From: Apopatocola sp963628785
Lineage (GTDB): Bacteria; Bacillota; Clostridia; Oscillospirales; Oscillospiraceae
DNA length: 63,921 bases
Direction: 5' to 3'
NCBI GenBank assembly: GCA_963628785.1
Contig: CAVGGQ010000002.1
Coordinates: 1 to 63,921 of the forward strand
The translations under genes were made by a program, and so were the position numbers. Each line of letters opens with the position of its first letter. The stretch's first letter is position 1. Below the pieces are notes generated by a model. That model saw only the letters and a list, made by a program, of their open reading frames with translations. It was not told the DNA's origin and ran no database searches. Positions 17,464-25,586 of this stretch are shown in pieces.

Positions 17464-19578
17464 TTACCCCTCCGTGGGGGCCTCGCCGGTAGCGGTGCCG
17501 TCCGCAGAGACAGAGTAGACCAGCGCGTCTTCCTGCGGCTCTTCCTCTGCTTCCTCTTCTTCGGGGGTAGCGGCGGGGGCGGGCTCGGACAGGGCGCGGA
17601 TGGACAGAGAGATCTTATGCTTCTCGTTGTCGATGTTGGTGATCTTCGCCTCGACAACGTCGCCGACGGTCAGAACCTCGGAGGGCTGAGCAATGCGGCG
17701 GTTGGCGATCTGGGAGATGTGGATGAGGCCGTCGGTGCCGGGCAGGACTTCCGCGAAGGCGCCGAAGGGCATCAGCTTCACGATCTTGACCTTCGCGATG
17801 TCGCCCACGGAGTAGGTGTCGGTGAACACCTTCCAGGGGTTCATGTTCGGGTCGCGGTGGCCGAGGGAGATCTTGTGGTTTTCCTTATCGAAGCTGATAA
17901 CATAGACATCGATCTTGTCGCCGATGTTCAGAACGTCGGCGGGCTTGTTGATGCGGCTCCAGCTGATCTCGGAAACGTGGACCATGCCGTCGATGCCGCC
18001 GATGTCGACGAACGCACCGTAAGAGGTCATGGACTTGACAGTGCCTTCATAGTGCTTGCCGACTTCGATCTCGTTCCAGATCTTCTCGGCACGCTCTTTG
18101 CGCTCGCGCTTGGAGACTTCCTTGATGGACCCGACAACGCGCTTGCGGCCGCGGTTGACTTCGGTGATCTTCAGGCGGACGGTCTGGCCGACCAGTTCGG
18201 ACATGGAAGCCTCGCGGGGCAGGCCGGTCTGAGAGGCGGGGACAAACACACGAACGCCGTGGATGGTAACGACGACGCCGCCCTTGTTCTCTTCGGTGAC
18301 TTTGCCTTCGACGACGGTGCCGTCGGCAGAGGCATTTTCAACATCGGTCCAGGACTTGATGGAGTCCAGACGCTTCTTGGAGAGCATCACAGTGCCTTCC
18401 ACGTCGTTGACACGAACAACGCATGCTTCGACCTTATCGCCGACATGGATGACATCTTCCGCCTTGACAGCACCGTCATCGGTGAACTCGGTCACGGGGA
18501 TGTATCCGGAATGCTTGGTTCCCAGGTCAACGGTGACTTCCGTGGGCGTGATGCTGACAACATAACCGGAGACGGTGTCTCCGTTGTATATCGTTCTGAT
18601 GGAATCTTCCAGCAGTTCATCAAACGTCTTCTCGGAGTCGGGCTTCTCTACGGGCTCGGCTTCAACGGGTGCGGTCTCTTCGGCCGCGGTCGCAGCGACT
18701 TCCTCTGCAGTGGTCTCTTCTACTTTGATCTCGTCGCTCATTTTATTTACTACCTCCTTAATGATCCAGGACGGCACGGAAGCACCGGCGGTTACGCCGA
18801 TACAGCCGTTTTCCGGAAGCAGGGATGTGTTCAGTTCCGACGCATCGGCCACGAAGAAAACCTTCGCGCACAGCTCGCGGCACAGCTCTGCCAGATGCAG
18901 ACTGTTGGCACTGTGTGCGCCGCCGATGACGATCATCGCATCGCATATCCCGGCCAGGGCGACTGCTTCTCCCTGCCTGCTGGACGTTGCTCCGCATATA
19001 GTATCAAATATTTTGTAATTTGTACATATTTTTTTTAATAAATTTTCTGTCAAAATTCGATTTGCTTGAATTTGTGTAGTCTGGAACACGACAGAGAACG
19101 GTTTTTCTGGCATTTCCACGGAACTCGACAGCCATTTTTCCACCGCAGCCGCGTCCGGGAGCACAACGGCATCACTGCACCAGCCGCAGATGCCGCGGAT
19201 CTCGGGGTGGTTCGCATCGCCGATGACGACGATCTGCCGCCCTTTTTCCGATTCCTCGCGGACGATTTTGTGGATGCGCTCCACAAGAGGGCAGGTGGCA
19301 TCGATCACGGAAACGTCCCGTTCGCTCAGCTGTTCGTAGGTGCTCTTCCCCACGCCGTGCGCACGAATGATGACCCGCTCCCCCATCGGCGCTTCCGAGG
19401 GTTCTTCGATAACTCGAAGGCCTTTTCGGCACAGCGCCTCCACGGCATCGCGGTTATGAATGAGCTCGCCGAGGCAGCAGCACGAGCCGGAGGAGAGGGT
19501 TTGCTCCGCCATGCGTATGGAGCGCTCCACGCCGAAGCAGAAGCCGGCGCTTTTGGCAAGGATGTACTTTGCCGGCAT
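17464..19578 (-). CDS. ispH-rpsA: IspH (HMBPP reductase) fused to ribosomal protein S1
   Basis: One 704-aa reading frame joins two unrelated proteins, a fusion known in Clostridia. Residues 1-280 are IspH, the [4Fe-4S] reductase that ends the MEP pathway; cluster ligands are Cys14, Cys96 and Cys195, with substrate motifs HGVGKS and GGAHSANS. An acidic linker (about 284-330) leads to four S1 RNA-binding domains (about 332-400, 420-487, 505-575, 590-660), as in Firmicutes S1. An in-frame ATG at residue 280 has its own strong Shine-Dalgarno, so free S1 may also be made. GGAG precedes the first ATG; plsC ends 4 nt upstream. Confidence 0.96.
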   Translation of the reverse strand: MPAKYILAKSAGFCFGVERSIRMAEQTLSSGSCCCLGELIHNRDAVEALCRKGLRVIEEPSEAPMGERVIIRAHGVGKSTYEQLSERDVSVIDATCPLVERIHKIVREESEKGRQIVVIGDANHPEIRGICGWCSDAVVLPDAAAVEKWLSSSVEMPEKPFSVVFQTTQIQANRILTENLLKKICTNYKIFDTICGATSSRQGEAVALAGICDAMIVIGGAHSANSLHLAELCRELCAKVFFVADASELNTSLLPENGCIGVTAGASVPSWIIKEVVNKMSDEIKVEETTAEEVAATAAEETAPVEAEPVEKPDSEKTFDELLEDSIRTIYNGDTVSGYVVSITPTEVTVDLGTKHSGYIPVTEFTDDGAVKAEDVIHVGDKVEACVVRVNDVEGTVMLSKKRLDSIKSWTDVENASADGTVVEGKVTEENKGGVVVTIHGVRVFVPASQTGLPREASMSELVGQTVRLKITEVNRGRKRVVGSIKEVSKRERKERAEKIWNEIEVGKHYEGTVKSMTSYGAFVDIGGIDGMVHVSEISWSRINKPADVLNIGDKIDVYVISFDKENHKISLGHRDPNMNPWKVFTDTYSVGDIAKVKIVKLMPFGAFAEVLPGTDGLIHISQIANRRIAQPSEVLTVGDVVEAKITNIDNEKHKISLSIRALSEPAPAATPEEEEAEEEPQEDALVYSVSADGTATGEAPTEG
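18739..18759 (-). promoter_or_regulatory. internal Shine-Dalgarno and in-frame start for S1
   Basis: Inside the fusion gene, AAGGAGG (18753-18759) is followed after 11 nt by ATG (18739-18741), in the same frame. The ATG encodes Met280, which starts the sequence MSDEIKVEE, exactly at the IspH/S1 junction. In protein terms the Shine-Dalgarno reads as Lys-Glu-Val. Initiation here would give a 425-aa protein with four S1 domains. The spacing is a little long, which is the main doubt. Confidence 0.6.
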
Positions 19579-19582
19579 ACCG

Positions 19583-20161
19583 TCACTCCTTCAGTGCCCG
19601 GATGCGATCCATAAGCTCTTTGGCGAGGCGGTCATAGTCGCCGTGCTCGGTGTACTCCGGATAGTACGGCTTGCCGATGACGGTCGGAACCTTGCGGAAG
19701 AGCTTTTTGTCGCGCGGGATGTATACCGGGACGATGGGCACATGCGTGCGCACCGCCATGTGGATCACGCCGGATTTCGGTTCCACGACGCGGTCGCCGT
19801 GGACGCGGGTGCCTTCCGGGAAAACGATGAGCTTCTCGCCGGCCTTCAGCACGCGCAGGCACTGCTTATAGGCTTCAATGTCGCTCTCTCCGCGCCGCAC
19901 GAATATGGAGCCTGCTTTCTCCATGAGCCAGCCGAAAATAAAGATCTTCCGGGACTCGATCTTTGCAAGGTGGTGGACATAGGTTTTCCGGCGAAGCGCA
20001 AAGGAGATGAGGATAGGGTCGGCGATGTTCGAGTGCGGGGCGCAGAAAATGGCCGGGCCTTCGGGGATATTCTCGCGGCCCACAAATTTCTGCGGATAGA
20101 TGAGCCAGCCGATGGGCCGGAGGATGTCATAGACAAGATGATACCAGTTATCTCTCTTCAT
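19583..20161 (-). CDS. plsC: 1-acyl-sn-glycerol-3-phosphate acyltransferase
   Basis: Membrane-associated acyltransferase that makes phosphatidic acid. The catalytic HX4D motif is His43-SNIA-Asp48 and the glycerophosphate-binding FPEGTR is at 114-119. The 192-aa length is typical of short clostridial PlsC. Its start overlaps the stop of cmk by 4 nt, a gene pair seen widely in Clostridia, and ispH-rpsA follows after 4 nt. Confidence 0.94.
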   Translation of the reverse strand: MKRDNWYHLVYDILRPIGWLIYPQKFVGRENIPEGPAIFCAPHSNIADPILISFALRRKTYVHHLAKIESRKIFIFGWLMEKAGSIFVRRGESDIEAYKQCLRVLKAGEKLIVFPEGTRVHGDRVVEPKSGVIHMAVRTHVPIVPVYIPRDKKLFRKVPTVIGKPYYPEYTEHGDYDRLAKELMDRIRALKE

Positions 20162-20835
20162 AGTGAAAAACGCTCCCGGATCAAGGATTCCACGGCCGCA
20201 CAGCTGCCGTCGAAATCGAGATTTGTGGTGTCGAGATGCACGGCATCCTCGGCCGCACGAAGCGGTGCGGCGGCGCGGTCGGAATCGTTTTTGTCGCGGT
20301 ATTCAATATCGCGGAGGACTTCTTCAAAGGGGATATCTTTTCCCTTTGCGGCGAGCTCCTTGTGGCGGCGCTCGGCGCGGGACTCCGGAGAAGCCGTGAG
20401 GAAGATCTTGAGGCCGGCATCGGGCAGTACGACCGTGCCGATGTCGCGGCCGTCCATGATGACATTCTGCGTGCGGGCAAAGCCGCGCTGCATCTCCATG
20501 AGATAGGCGCGTACCTCCGGCACAGCGGAGACATCCGAGGCGTAAAGTGAAATCTCCGGCATGCGGATGGCTTCCGAGACATCCTCACCGTCGAGGTACA
20601 TTCTCTGCACGCCCTCTGCGTTGTGGCGAAGCTCAATGTGCAGCTCCGGCAGCATGGCGATTACGGCGGCGCTGTCCTTTGAGGCGATGCCGCGGCGGAA
20701 GGCCGCGAGCCCCACGGTGCGGTAAATGGCGCCGGTGTCAATATACAAAAAGCCGAATGTCTCCGCCGTCTTGCGGGCGATGGTGCTCTTTCCCGCGCCG
20801 GAGGGGCCGTCCAGGGCAATGGATATCGGTTTCAT
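20158..20835 (-). CDS. cmk: cytidylate kinase
   Basis: Phosphorylates CMP and dCMP. The P-loop DGPSGAGKS is at 9-17, and IDTGAIYRTVG and GRDIGTVVLPDA are family signatures. I chose the ATG at 20835 (225 aa), where the conserved MKPISIALDG begins; an upstream in-frame ATG at 20889 lies inside the neighbouring gene. It overlaps the flavoprotein gene by 4 nt and plsC by 4 nt. The cmk-plsC-ispH-rpsA order is conserved in Clostridia. Confidence 0.96.
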   Translation of the reverse strand: MKPISIALDGPSGAGKSTIARKTAETFGFLYIDTGAIYRTVGLAAFRRGIASKDSAAVIAMLPELHIELRHNAEGVQRMYLDGEDVSEAIRMPEISLYASDVSAVPEVRAYLMEMQRGFARTQNVIMDGRDIGTVVLPDAGLKIFLTASPESRAERRHKELAAKGKDIPFEEVLRDIEYRDKNDSDRAAAPLRAAEDAVHLDTTNLDFDGSCAAVESLIRERFSL

Positions 20836-22085
20836 TCTGCTTCTTCCTCCAAAGGTACCGCGCGTCCCGCCGCTGCGGCGGTGCTCCACGCGATCTGTAA
20901 ATTATAGCCGCCGGTGCAGGCATCGATGTCGAGGATCTCTCCGGCAAAGTAGAGCCCGTGCACGAGCTTCGACTCCATCGTGCGGGGATTCACCTCGCGT
21001 ACATCCACGCCTCCTGCGGTGATGATAGCTTCGTCCACGGGACGGCGCGCTTTGAGCTGCAGGGAGAAATGCTTGATGGTATGTCCGAGGGCAAGGCGCT
21101 GCTCCCGGCGGATGCTGTTTACCTTCAGCCGCTCGGGAATGCCGGAGCGTTCGATCACAACCGGGATGATCTTCTGCGGGAGAAGAGCATCAAGGGCATT
21201 GGCAAAGTCGCGGTTGTTGTTCTCCGAAAAGTCGCGGAGAATGCGCTCATCGAGCTTTTCCGCCGGGAGAGCCGGTTTCAGGTCGATCTCCATGCGGCAG
21301 CGGCTCACATCTTCGGGCAGCTGCGCGCTCGCCGAGAGGACAAGCGGGCCGGATACGCCGAAGTGCGTAAAGAGCATTTCGCCCTGCTCGCGGTAGAGGA
21401 GCTTATCGCCTTCGAAAAGCGAGAGCGTCACATTGCGCAGGGAAAGGCCCTGCATACGAGCGCAGTCGTCTTTTGTTTCCACCGGCACGAGCGAAGCGCG
21501 AGTCGGGACGATCGTGTGGCCGAGGTGCTCGGCGATGCGGTAGCCGTCGCCGGTGGAGCCGGTGGCGGGATAGGAAAGGCCGCCCGTGCAGAGGATGACG
21601 GCACGGCAGGGATGTTCGCCCTTGTCGGTTACGGCAGCACATACGGCGCCGTCTGCCGTGCGGATGTCGCGAAGGCTTTCTTTGAGAAAACGTACATCTT
21701 CGGCGCGTGCCGTACGCTCGAGCGTGTCGGCAATGTCGTCGGCTTTATCCGATACCGGAAATACGCGCTCGCCGCGCTCGGTTTTGAGCGGTACGCCGGC
21801 TTCTTCGAAAAATTCCTTCACGCTCTCCGGCGGGAAAGCGTAAAGCGAGCTTTTGAGAAAACGTGCGTTCGTGCACACCTTTTGAAGGAACTCCTGCGGC
21901 GCACTGTCGTTCGTCACGTTGCAGCGGCCCTTTCCGGTGATGCGGAGCTTCTTCCCCGTTCGGCCGTTCGGCTCGAGCACCGTAACATGGAGGCCCCGGC
22001 GGGCTGCCGTTACGGCGGCCATCATTCCCGCCGCACCGCCGCCGACTATGATAACATCAGCTGTCAAGGTTTTCGTAGACCTCAT
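20832..22085 (-). CDS. BaiN/HI0933-like FAD-dependent oxidoreductase
   Basis: Flavoprotein of the BaiN/RdsA (HI0933) family. The FAD-binding GGGAAGMMAA follows strand DVIIV near residue 12, GKGRCNVTN (about 51-59) is a family signature, and the C-terminal ACTGGYNLQIAWSTA closes the FAD site. At 417 aa it has full length. Some members reduce bile-acid intermediates, but most have no assigned substrate, and its place beside cmk is conserved and not evidence for bile-acid chemistry. The start overlaps the end of the RpiR gene by 29 nt. Confidence 0.9.
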   Translation of the reverse strand: MRSTKTLTADVIIVGGGAAGMMAAVTAARRGLHVTVLEPNGRTGKKLRITGKGRCNVTNDSAPQEFLQKVCTNARFLKSSLYAFPPESVKEFFEEAGVPLKTERGERVFPVSDKADDIADTLERTARAEDVRFLKESLRDIRTADGAVCAAVTDKGEHPCRAVILCTGGLSYPATGSTGDGYRIAEHLGHTIVPTRASLVPVETKDDCARMQGLSLRNVTLSLFEGDKLLYREQGEMLFTHFGVSGPLVLSASAQLPEDVSRCRMEIDLKPALPAEKLDERILRDFSENNNRDFANALDALLPQKIIPVVIERSGIPERLKVNSIRREQRLALGHTIKHFSLQLKARRPVDEAIITAGGVDVREVNPRTMESKLVHGLYFAGEILDIDACTGGYNLQIAWSTAAAAGRAVPLEEEAE

Positions 22086-22920
22086 ATTCGCTCCAGATGC
22101 CTTCCAGACGGCGGAATGTTTCCGAAAGGTTGTCCGGGCGCTGATATCCGATAGCGACGATGAGCGCGTTGATAAGGCTCATCGGCGCAACGAGGGAGTC
22201 GACGAAGGAGACCATGTCGCTCTTGGCGAAAAGGTTGATATCCGCAACGCCCACAAACGGCGAGGACTGTCCGTCCGTGATGCCGATGGCGGTGGCGCCG
22301 GTGGACTTGGCAAACTGCATGGCTTTGATGGTGCGCGATGAGTAGCGCGGGTAGCTGATGCCGATGAACACATCGCCCTCGTGGATGCGGAAGACCTGCT
22401 CGTACACCTCGCTCACGGATGTGTCGTGGATGAGGCGCACGTTGTCGAGGAGGAGGTTCAGATAGAAGCCGAGGAAGCTCGCGAGTGATGTGGACGAGCG
22501 CATGCCGACGATATAGATGGTGTGCGCTTTCAGTATCTCATCGACCGCACGGTTGAAGTCCTCTTTGTTGACTTCCTCGATCGTATTGCGCAGCTTCTCC
22601 ATGTCAGCCGTCAGGACGGAGTCGAGAAGGTTGCCGCGGTCGATCTGCTCTTTGGCGACCTCGATGCGCTGCACGGCGGTGAGGCGGTTGCGGACCATCT
22701 CCTGCATGGCGCGGCGCATGCCGGGATAGCCGTCATAACCGAGCTCGGTTGCGAAGCGTACGACCGTCGATTCGGAAACGCCGACCGTTTCGCCGAGCTT
22801 TCCCGCCGTCATAAACGCCGCTTTGTCATAGTTTTCGGAAATGTAGCGGCAGATTATGCGCTGCCCTTTCGAAAATTTGTGACTTTCTTTATTCATAAGA
22901 GCCAGTATATCCCGCTCCAT
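22057..22920 (-). CDS. MurR/RpiR family transcriptional regulator
   Basis: An N-terminal HTH_6 domain (about 1-77) contains the VSESTVVRFATELGYDGYPG recognition region. A SIS sugar-phosphate-binding domain (about 120-250) carries VGMRSSTSLA and GISYPRYSSRT. I chose the ATG at 22920 (287 aa): GAGGTGATG lies just before it, while an ATG two codons upstream overlaps that Shine-Dalgarno. The effector is probably a phosphosugar or amino-sugar phosphate. No sugar catabolic genes are adjacent, so the target is unknown; repeated TGCAA motifs upstream may be operator sites. Confidence 0.9.
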   Translation of the reverse strand: MERDILALMNKESHKFSKGQRIICRYISENYDKAAFMTAGKLGETVGVSESTVVRFATELGYDGYPGMRRAMQEMVRNRLTAVQRIEVAKEQIDRGNLLDSVLTADMEKLRNTIEEVNKEDFNRAVDEILKAHTIYIVGMRSSTSLASFLGFYLNLLLDNVRLIHDTSVSEVYEQVFRIHEGDVFIGISYPRYSSRTIKAMQFAKSTGATAIGITDGQSSPFVGVADINLFAKSDMVSFVDSLVAPMSLINALIVAIGYQRPDNLSETFRRLEGIWSEYEVYENLDS

Positions 22921-22972
22921 GGTCATCACCTCAGATAAATCAAATCCCCCCGGAAATTTTCCCGGGCGATTA

Positions 22973-23001
22973 ATTTTAGACTTGTTTTCATGCAAATGCA
23001 A
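22973..23001 (-). promoter_or_regulatory. promoter upstream of the RpiR regulator gene
   Basis: On the minus strand TTGCAT (22996-23001), 17 nt, TAAAAT (22973-22978). Five TGCAA pentamers lie within 22991-23076, two of them in or next to the -35. A small GC-rich hairpin (about 22947-22967) follows in the leader. Confidence 0.6.
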
Positions 23002-23081
23002 GAGTTTTTTGCAATTTACTTCTGCATATCCTGCAATTTCCGTTTTTTCTCGCAGAAAGTCCGTAAATTTATGCAATCTGA

Positions 23082-23786
23082 CTACCGCAGTGTGTGCAGA
23101 TATTCCGTTTCTTTCTCCGTGAGATAGCGCCATTGTCCGGCCGGGAGATCACCGAGAGATATTTCTCCCTGACGGATGCGCAGGAGGCGCTGTACTTTAA
23201 GTCCCGCAGCGGCGCACATGTTGCGCACCTCACGGTTTTTCCCCTCGCGGATGGTGACATCGATAAGAGCGGTGTCCTCCGTCGAGCGGAGTACACGCAC
23301 CTCTGCGGGGCGGTAACGCACGCCGTTATAGGTGATGCTCGTGTGGAGCATGGCAGCCGCCTTGGCAGCTTCCGGCCCGGCCACCCATACGCGGTAGGTT
23401 TTGCTCACGCCGTGGGAGGGGTGCGCCATGCGGTTGGCCGTTTCGCCGTCGTCGGTGAAGAGCAGGAGCCCCTCGGACATGCAGTCGAGGCGTCCGACCG
23501 GGAAAAGGCGCACACCGGCATCCCGAACAAGCTCGGCGACCGTGGGGCGCTCGTGCGTGTCGTGCATGGTGGTCACATAGCCGCGCGGCTTGTGGAGGAC
23601 AATATAGGTGTGCTCCTCGGGCAGTGTGAGGCGCTTGCCGTTCAGACAGACGGTATCGCCCGCTTTGGCTCCGTCGCCGATGGAGGCAGCTGTGCCGTTT
23701 ACGGTGACTTGGCCCGCGCGGATATATTCCTCCGCTTCGCGACGAGAGCACACGCCGGCGGCGGCGATGTATTTCTGGAGTCTCAT
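23082..23786 (-). CDS. rluB: RluB/RsuA-family rRNA pseudouridine synthase
   Basis: Isomerises a uridine in rRNA to pseudouridine. An S4 RNA-binding domain (about 1-60, MRLQKYIAAAGVCSRREAEE) is followed by a catalytic domain with GRLDCMSEGLLL, in which Asp101 is the nucleophile. At 234 aa it fits the RluB/RsuA/RluE group; in Firmicutes the gene near scpAB is generally RluB, and here scpAB lies about 1.2 kb upstream. AAAGGA precedes the ATG by 7 nt. The leader contains a palindromic repeat element. Confidence 0.93.
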   Translation of the reverse strand: MRLQKYIAAAGVCSRREAEEYIRAGQVTVNGTAASIGDGAKAGDTVCLNGKRLTLPEEHTYIVLHKPRGYVTTMHDTHERPTVAELVRDAGVRLFPVGRLDCMSEGLLLFTDDGETANRMAHPSHGVSKTYRVWVAGPEAAKAAAMLHTSITYNGVRYRPAEVRVLRSTEDTALIDVTIREGKNREVRNMCAAAGLKVQRLLRIRQGEISLGDLPAGQWRYLTEKETEYLHTLR

Positions 23787-23805
23787 AGTGCGTCCTTTCT
23801 TAAGT

Positions 23806-23839
23806 GCAATACCGCACTTGCCGAATTATGCGGTATTGC
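23806..23839 (-). repeat. palindromic leader element, short copy
   Basis: Eleven-base perfect arms GCAATACCGCA / TGCGGTATTGC enclose 12 nt. The segment 23816-23839 also matches the second copy at 38534-38560 in linear sequence (shared ATAATTC core on the minus strand). It lies 20 nt upstream of the rluB start. An overlapping alternative hairpin AAGTGC/GCACTT is possible. Confidence 0.65.
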
Positions 23840-23846
23840 TCAAAAC

Positions 23847-23880
23847 AAGCACCGCCCTCGATTTTCTGCGGGCGGTGCTT
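23847..23880 (-). terminator. terminator after ytfJ
   Basis: Eleven-base arms AAGCACCGCCC / GGGCGGTGCTT enclose 12 nt, followed on the minus strand by TGTTTTG. It ends the M50-scpA-scpB-DUF2953-ytfJ transcription unit. Confidence 0.85.
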
Positions 23881-23903
23881 CTGTGCAAATGTACGGGCGT
23901 ATC

Positions 23904-24275
23904 TTATTCCTTTGTCTTCCCCTTGGCGACAATGCCGTCGATGCGGTCAAGGACATCGGGCACCATTTCCACCACACGGTCAACGGTGGAGAGCGGTGCG
24001 TTGTTGATGTTTATCATGCGGCAGGCGCCGTCTTTGATCACGAAGAAGCCAACAGGCTCCACCTTCACGCCTGCGCCGTTGCCGCCGGTAAAGGAAATGC
24101 CCTTGCTGCCGGTCGTGCCGCCGGTGCCGATGCCGAAGCTCATGCGCGAAACAGGAATCACGGTAATGCCGTCCGGGGTATTGATGGGCTTGCCGATAAT
24201 GGTATCTGCGTCAACCAGCTGCCGGATCTTTCCGATGGTAATATCCATGAGTTCGTTGATTTTATTCTCTTCCAT
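23904..24275 (-). CDS. ytfJ: GerW/YtfJ family sporulation protein
   Basis: A 123-aa protein of the GerW (YtfJ) family, associated with spore germination and made in spore-forming Firmicutes. It has the family N terminus DITIGKIRQLVDADTIIG, the Gly-rich FGIGTGG block near residue 49, and a C-terminal VVEMVPDVLDRI helix. It overlaps the DUF2953 gene by 14 nt; the scpAB-DUF2953-ytfJ order is conserved in spore formers. This hints that the organism sporulates or descends from spore formers. Confidence 0.92.
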   Translation of the reverse strand: MEENKINELMDITIGKIRQLVDADTIIGKPINTPDGITVIPVSRMSFGIGTGGTTGSKGISFTGGNGAGVKVEPVGFFVIKDGACRMININNAPLSTVDRVVEMVPDVLDRIDGIVAKGKTKE

Positions 24276-24963
24276 TGTCGTCTTTCCTTTCGTTCATCGC
24301 CGCGGCGGTTTCTTCCTTGCGGCTGTTTATTTTCCATTTGATAAACTCGGCACCGAGCGCAAACACCGTGTGTACCAGGCGGAAGAGCTGCAGTGAGAGT
24401 ACGATGCGCAGAGAAATAGTCGGTTTGTCCGTCGTATAATCCGCGCCGATCTCAATATCACGGCGCAGAACGCGGATCTTTTTCCCTTCAAGTGCCGGGA
24501 GCGTTTCCGCAGCGGCACACGCCAGACCGTACTGCACGGCCGTGTCATAGGGGTCGCTGCAGGCGACCGTATAGTGCAGGCGGAAGAAGTCTACCGTGAA
24601 GCTGCGGAAGAAGCGGCGAATGGCATGGGTTCCCATCCGCAGGAGTGCCAGGATCGTATCAAAGTCGAGCTTGCGCTTCGGCTTCACGGTCAAGGCATCA
24701 TTTATTTCCTTTTCTTTGGCGGCAGCGGCTTTTTTCGCGGCCTTGGCTTCTTTCTTGGCCTGTTTTTTGGCTTTCTTGGCCTCGGCTTTCCGTTTTTGTG
24801 CTTCCGTCATCGGTTTCTTCGGCAGGATCCATATGCGGATGGGACCCGCTTTGATGCCGAGCTTAAGAATGTCATCGGCATAGATGACATCTACGCCGTA
24901 CGGCACGAAAAACACAAGCAGAATCAAAACCGCCAGAACAGCCAGTATGATCCATCCAACCAA
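24262..24963 (-). CDS. DUF2953 domain protein
   Basis: An N-terminal transmembrane helix (about 2-22, MVGWIILAVLAVLILLVFF) is followed by a very Lys/Ala-rich stretch (about 55-88) and a C-terminal DUF2953 region (about 100-215) containing DPYDTAVQYG. The function is unknown, but the family is tied to ytfJ and so possibly to sporulation. At 233 aa it has typical length. It lies 20 nt after scpB. Confidence 0.82.
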   Translation of the reverse strand: MVGWIILAVLAVLILLVFFVPYGVDVIYADDILKLGIKAGPIRIWILPKKPMTEAQKRKAEAKKAKKQAKKEAKAAKKAAAAKEKEINDALTVKPKRKLDFDTILALLRMGTHAIRRFFRSFTVDFFRLHYTVACSDPYDTAVQYGLACAAAETLPALEGKKIRVLRRDIEIGADYTTDKPTISLRIVLSLQLFRLVHTVFALGAEFIKWKINSRKEETAAAMNERKDDNGRE

Positions 24964-24983
24964 TCACATCACCTCGTCCGAGG

Positions 24984-25586
24984 TCACTCGACCTCTTTGA
25001 TTTGCAGTTGCTCTTCTTGTTTATCCGAAGCAGCATCGATTGCGGCCTGGAGTTCCTGAATTCCTTCGCCCGTGGCGACATTCGGCAGCGGCGGCAGCTC
25101 CTCAAGAGAGGAAAAGCCGACTACACGAAGAAACTGATCCGTGGTGCCGAAGAGCACCGGACGTCCCGGTGCTTCCAGCCGTCCGCACGGGGCGATGAGG
25201 CCGCGTTCGGAGAGCATGGCAACCGTATAGGAGCTGTCCGTGCCGCGAAGCTGTTCGATATAGGCGCGGGTCACGGGCTGATAGTATGCCACGATGGCGA
25301 GCACTTCGAGCGCCGTCGGAGAGAGCTTCGGCTGCGCACGCTTTTCGAGCGTAAAGCGGACAACATCGTTGTATTCCGTCGCCGTTGTGAGCTGCAGACG
25401 GTTTTCCATGCGCACGAGGCGGATGCCACGACCGTCTTTTTCGTATTCCTTGGCCAGCTGTTCCGCCGCCTGGCGGACATCCCACGGCTCTGCACCGAGG
25501 ACCTTGGCTATGCGCTCGGTTTCCACACTGTCCCCCGCCGCAAAGAGGATGGCCTCCAGCGCGGGGCGGATCTCCTGAATCGTCAT
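24984..25586 (-). CDS. scpB: segregation and condensation protein B
   Basis: Kleisin-interacting element of the SMC-ScpAB condensin. Two winged-helix domains are visible, the first with EAILFAAGDSVETERIA and the second with LSPTALEVLAIVAYYQPVTR (about 91-110). At 200 aa it has normal length. It starts on the base before the end of scpA in the usual scpA-scpB order. Confidence 0.95.
   Translation of the reverse strand: MTIQEIRPALEAILFAAGDSVETERIAKVLGAEPWDVRQAAEQLAKEYEKDGRGIRLVRMENRLQLTTATEYNDVVRFTLEKRAQPKLSPTALEVLAIVAYYQPVTRAYIEQLRGTDSSYTVAMLSERGLIAPCGRLEAPGRPVLFGTTDQFLRVVGFSSLEELPPLPNVATGEGIQELQAAIDAASDKQEEQLQIKEVE

Noticed and set aside
17464..19578. IspH-S1 as an assembly or frame error
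   Set aside because: The frame is continuous with a typical acidic linker, and the same fusion is established in Clostridia.
20832..22085. Bile-acid 7-dehydroxylation gene baiN
   Set aside because: The HI0933/BaiN family is widespread and usually sits next to cmk in genomes without bile-acid metabolism; no other bai genes are present.
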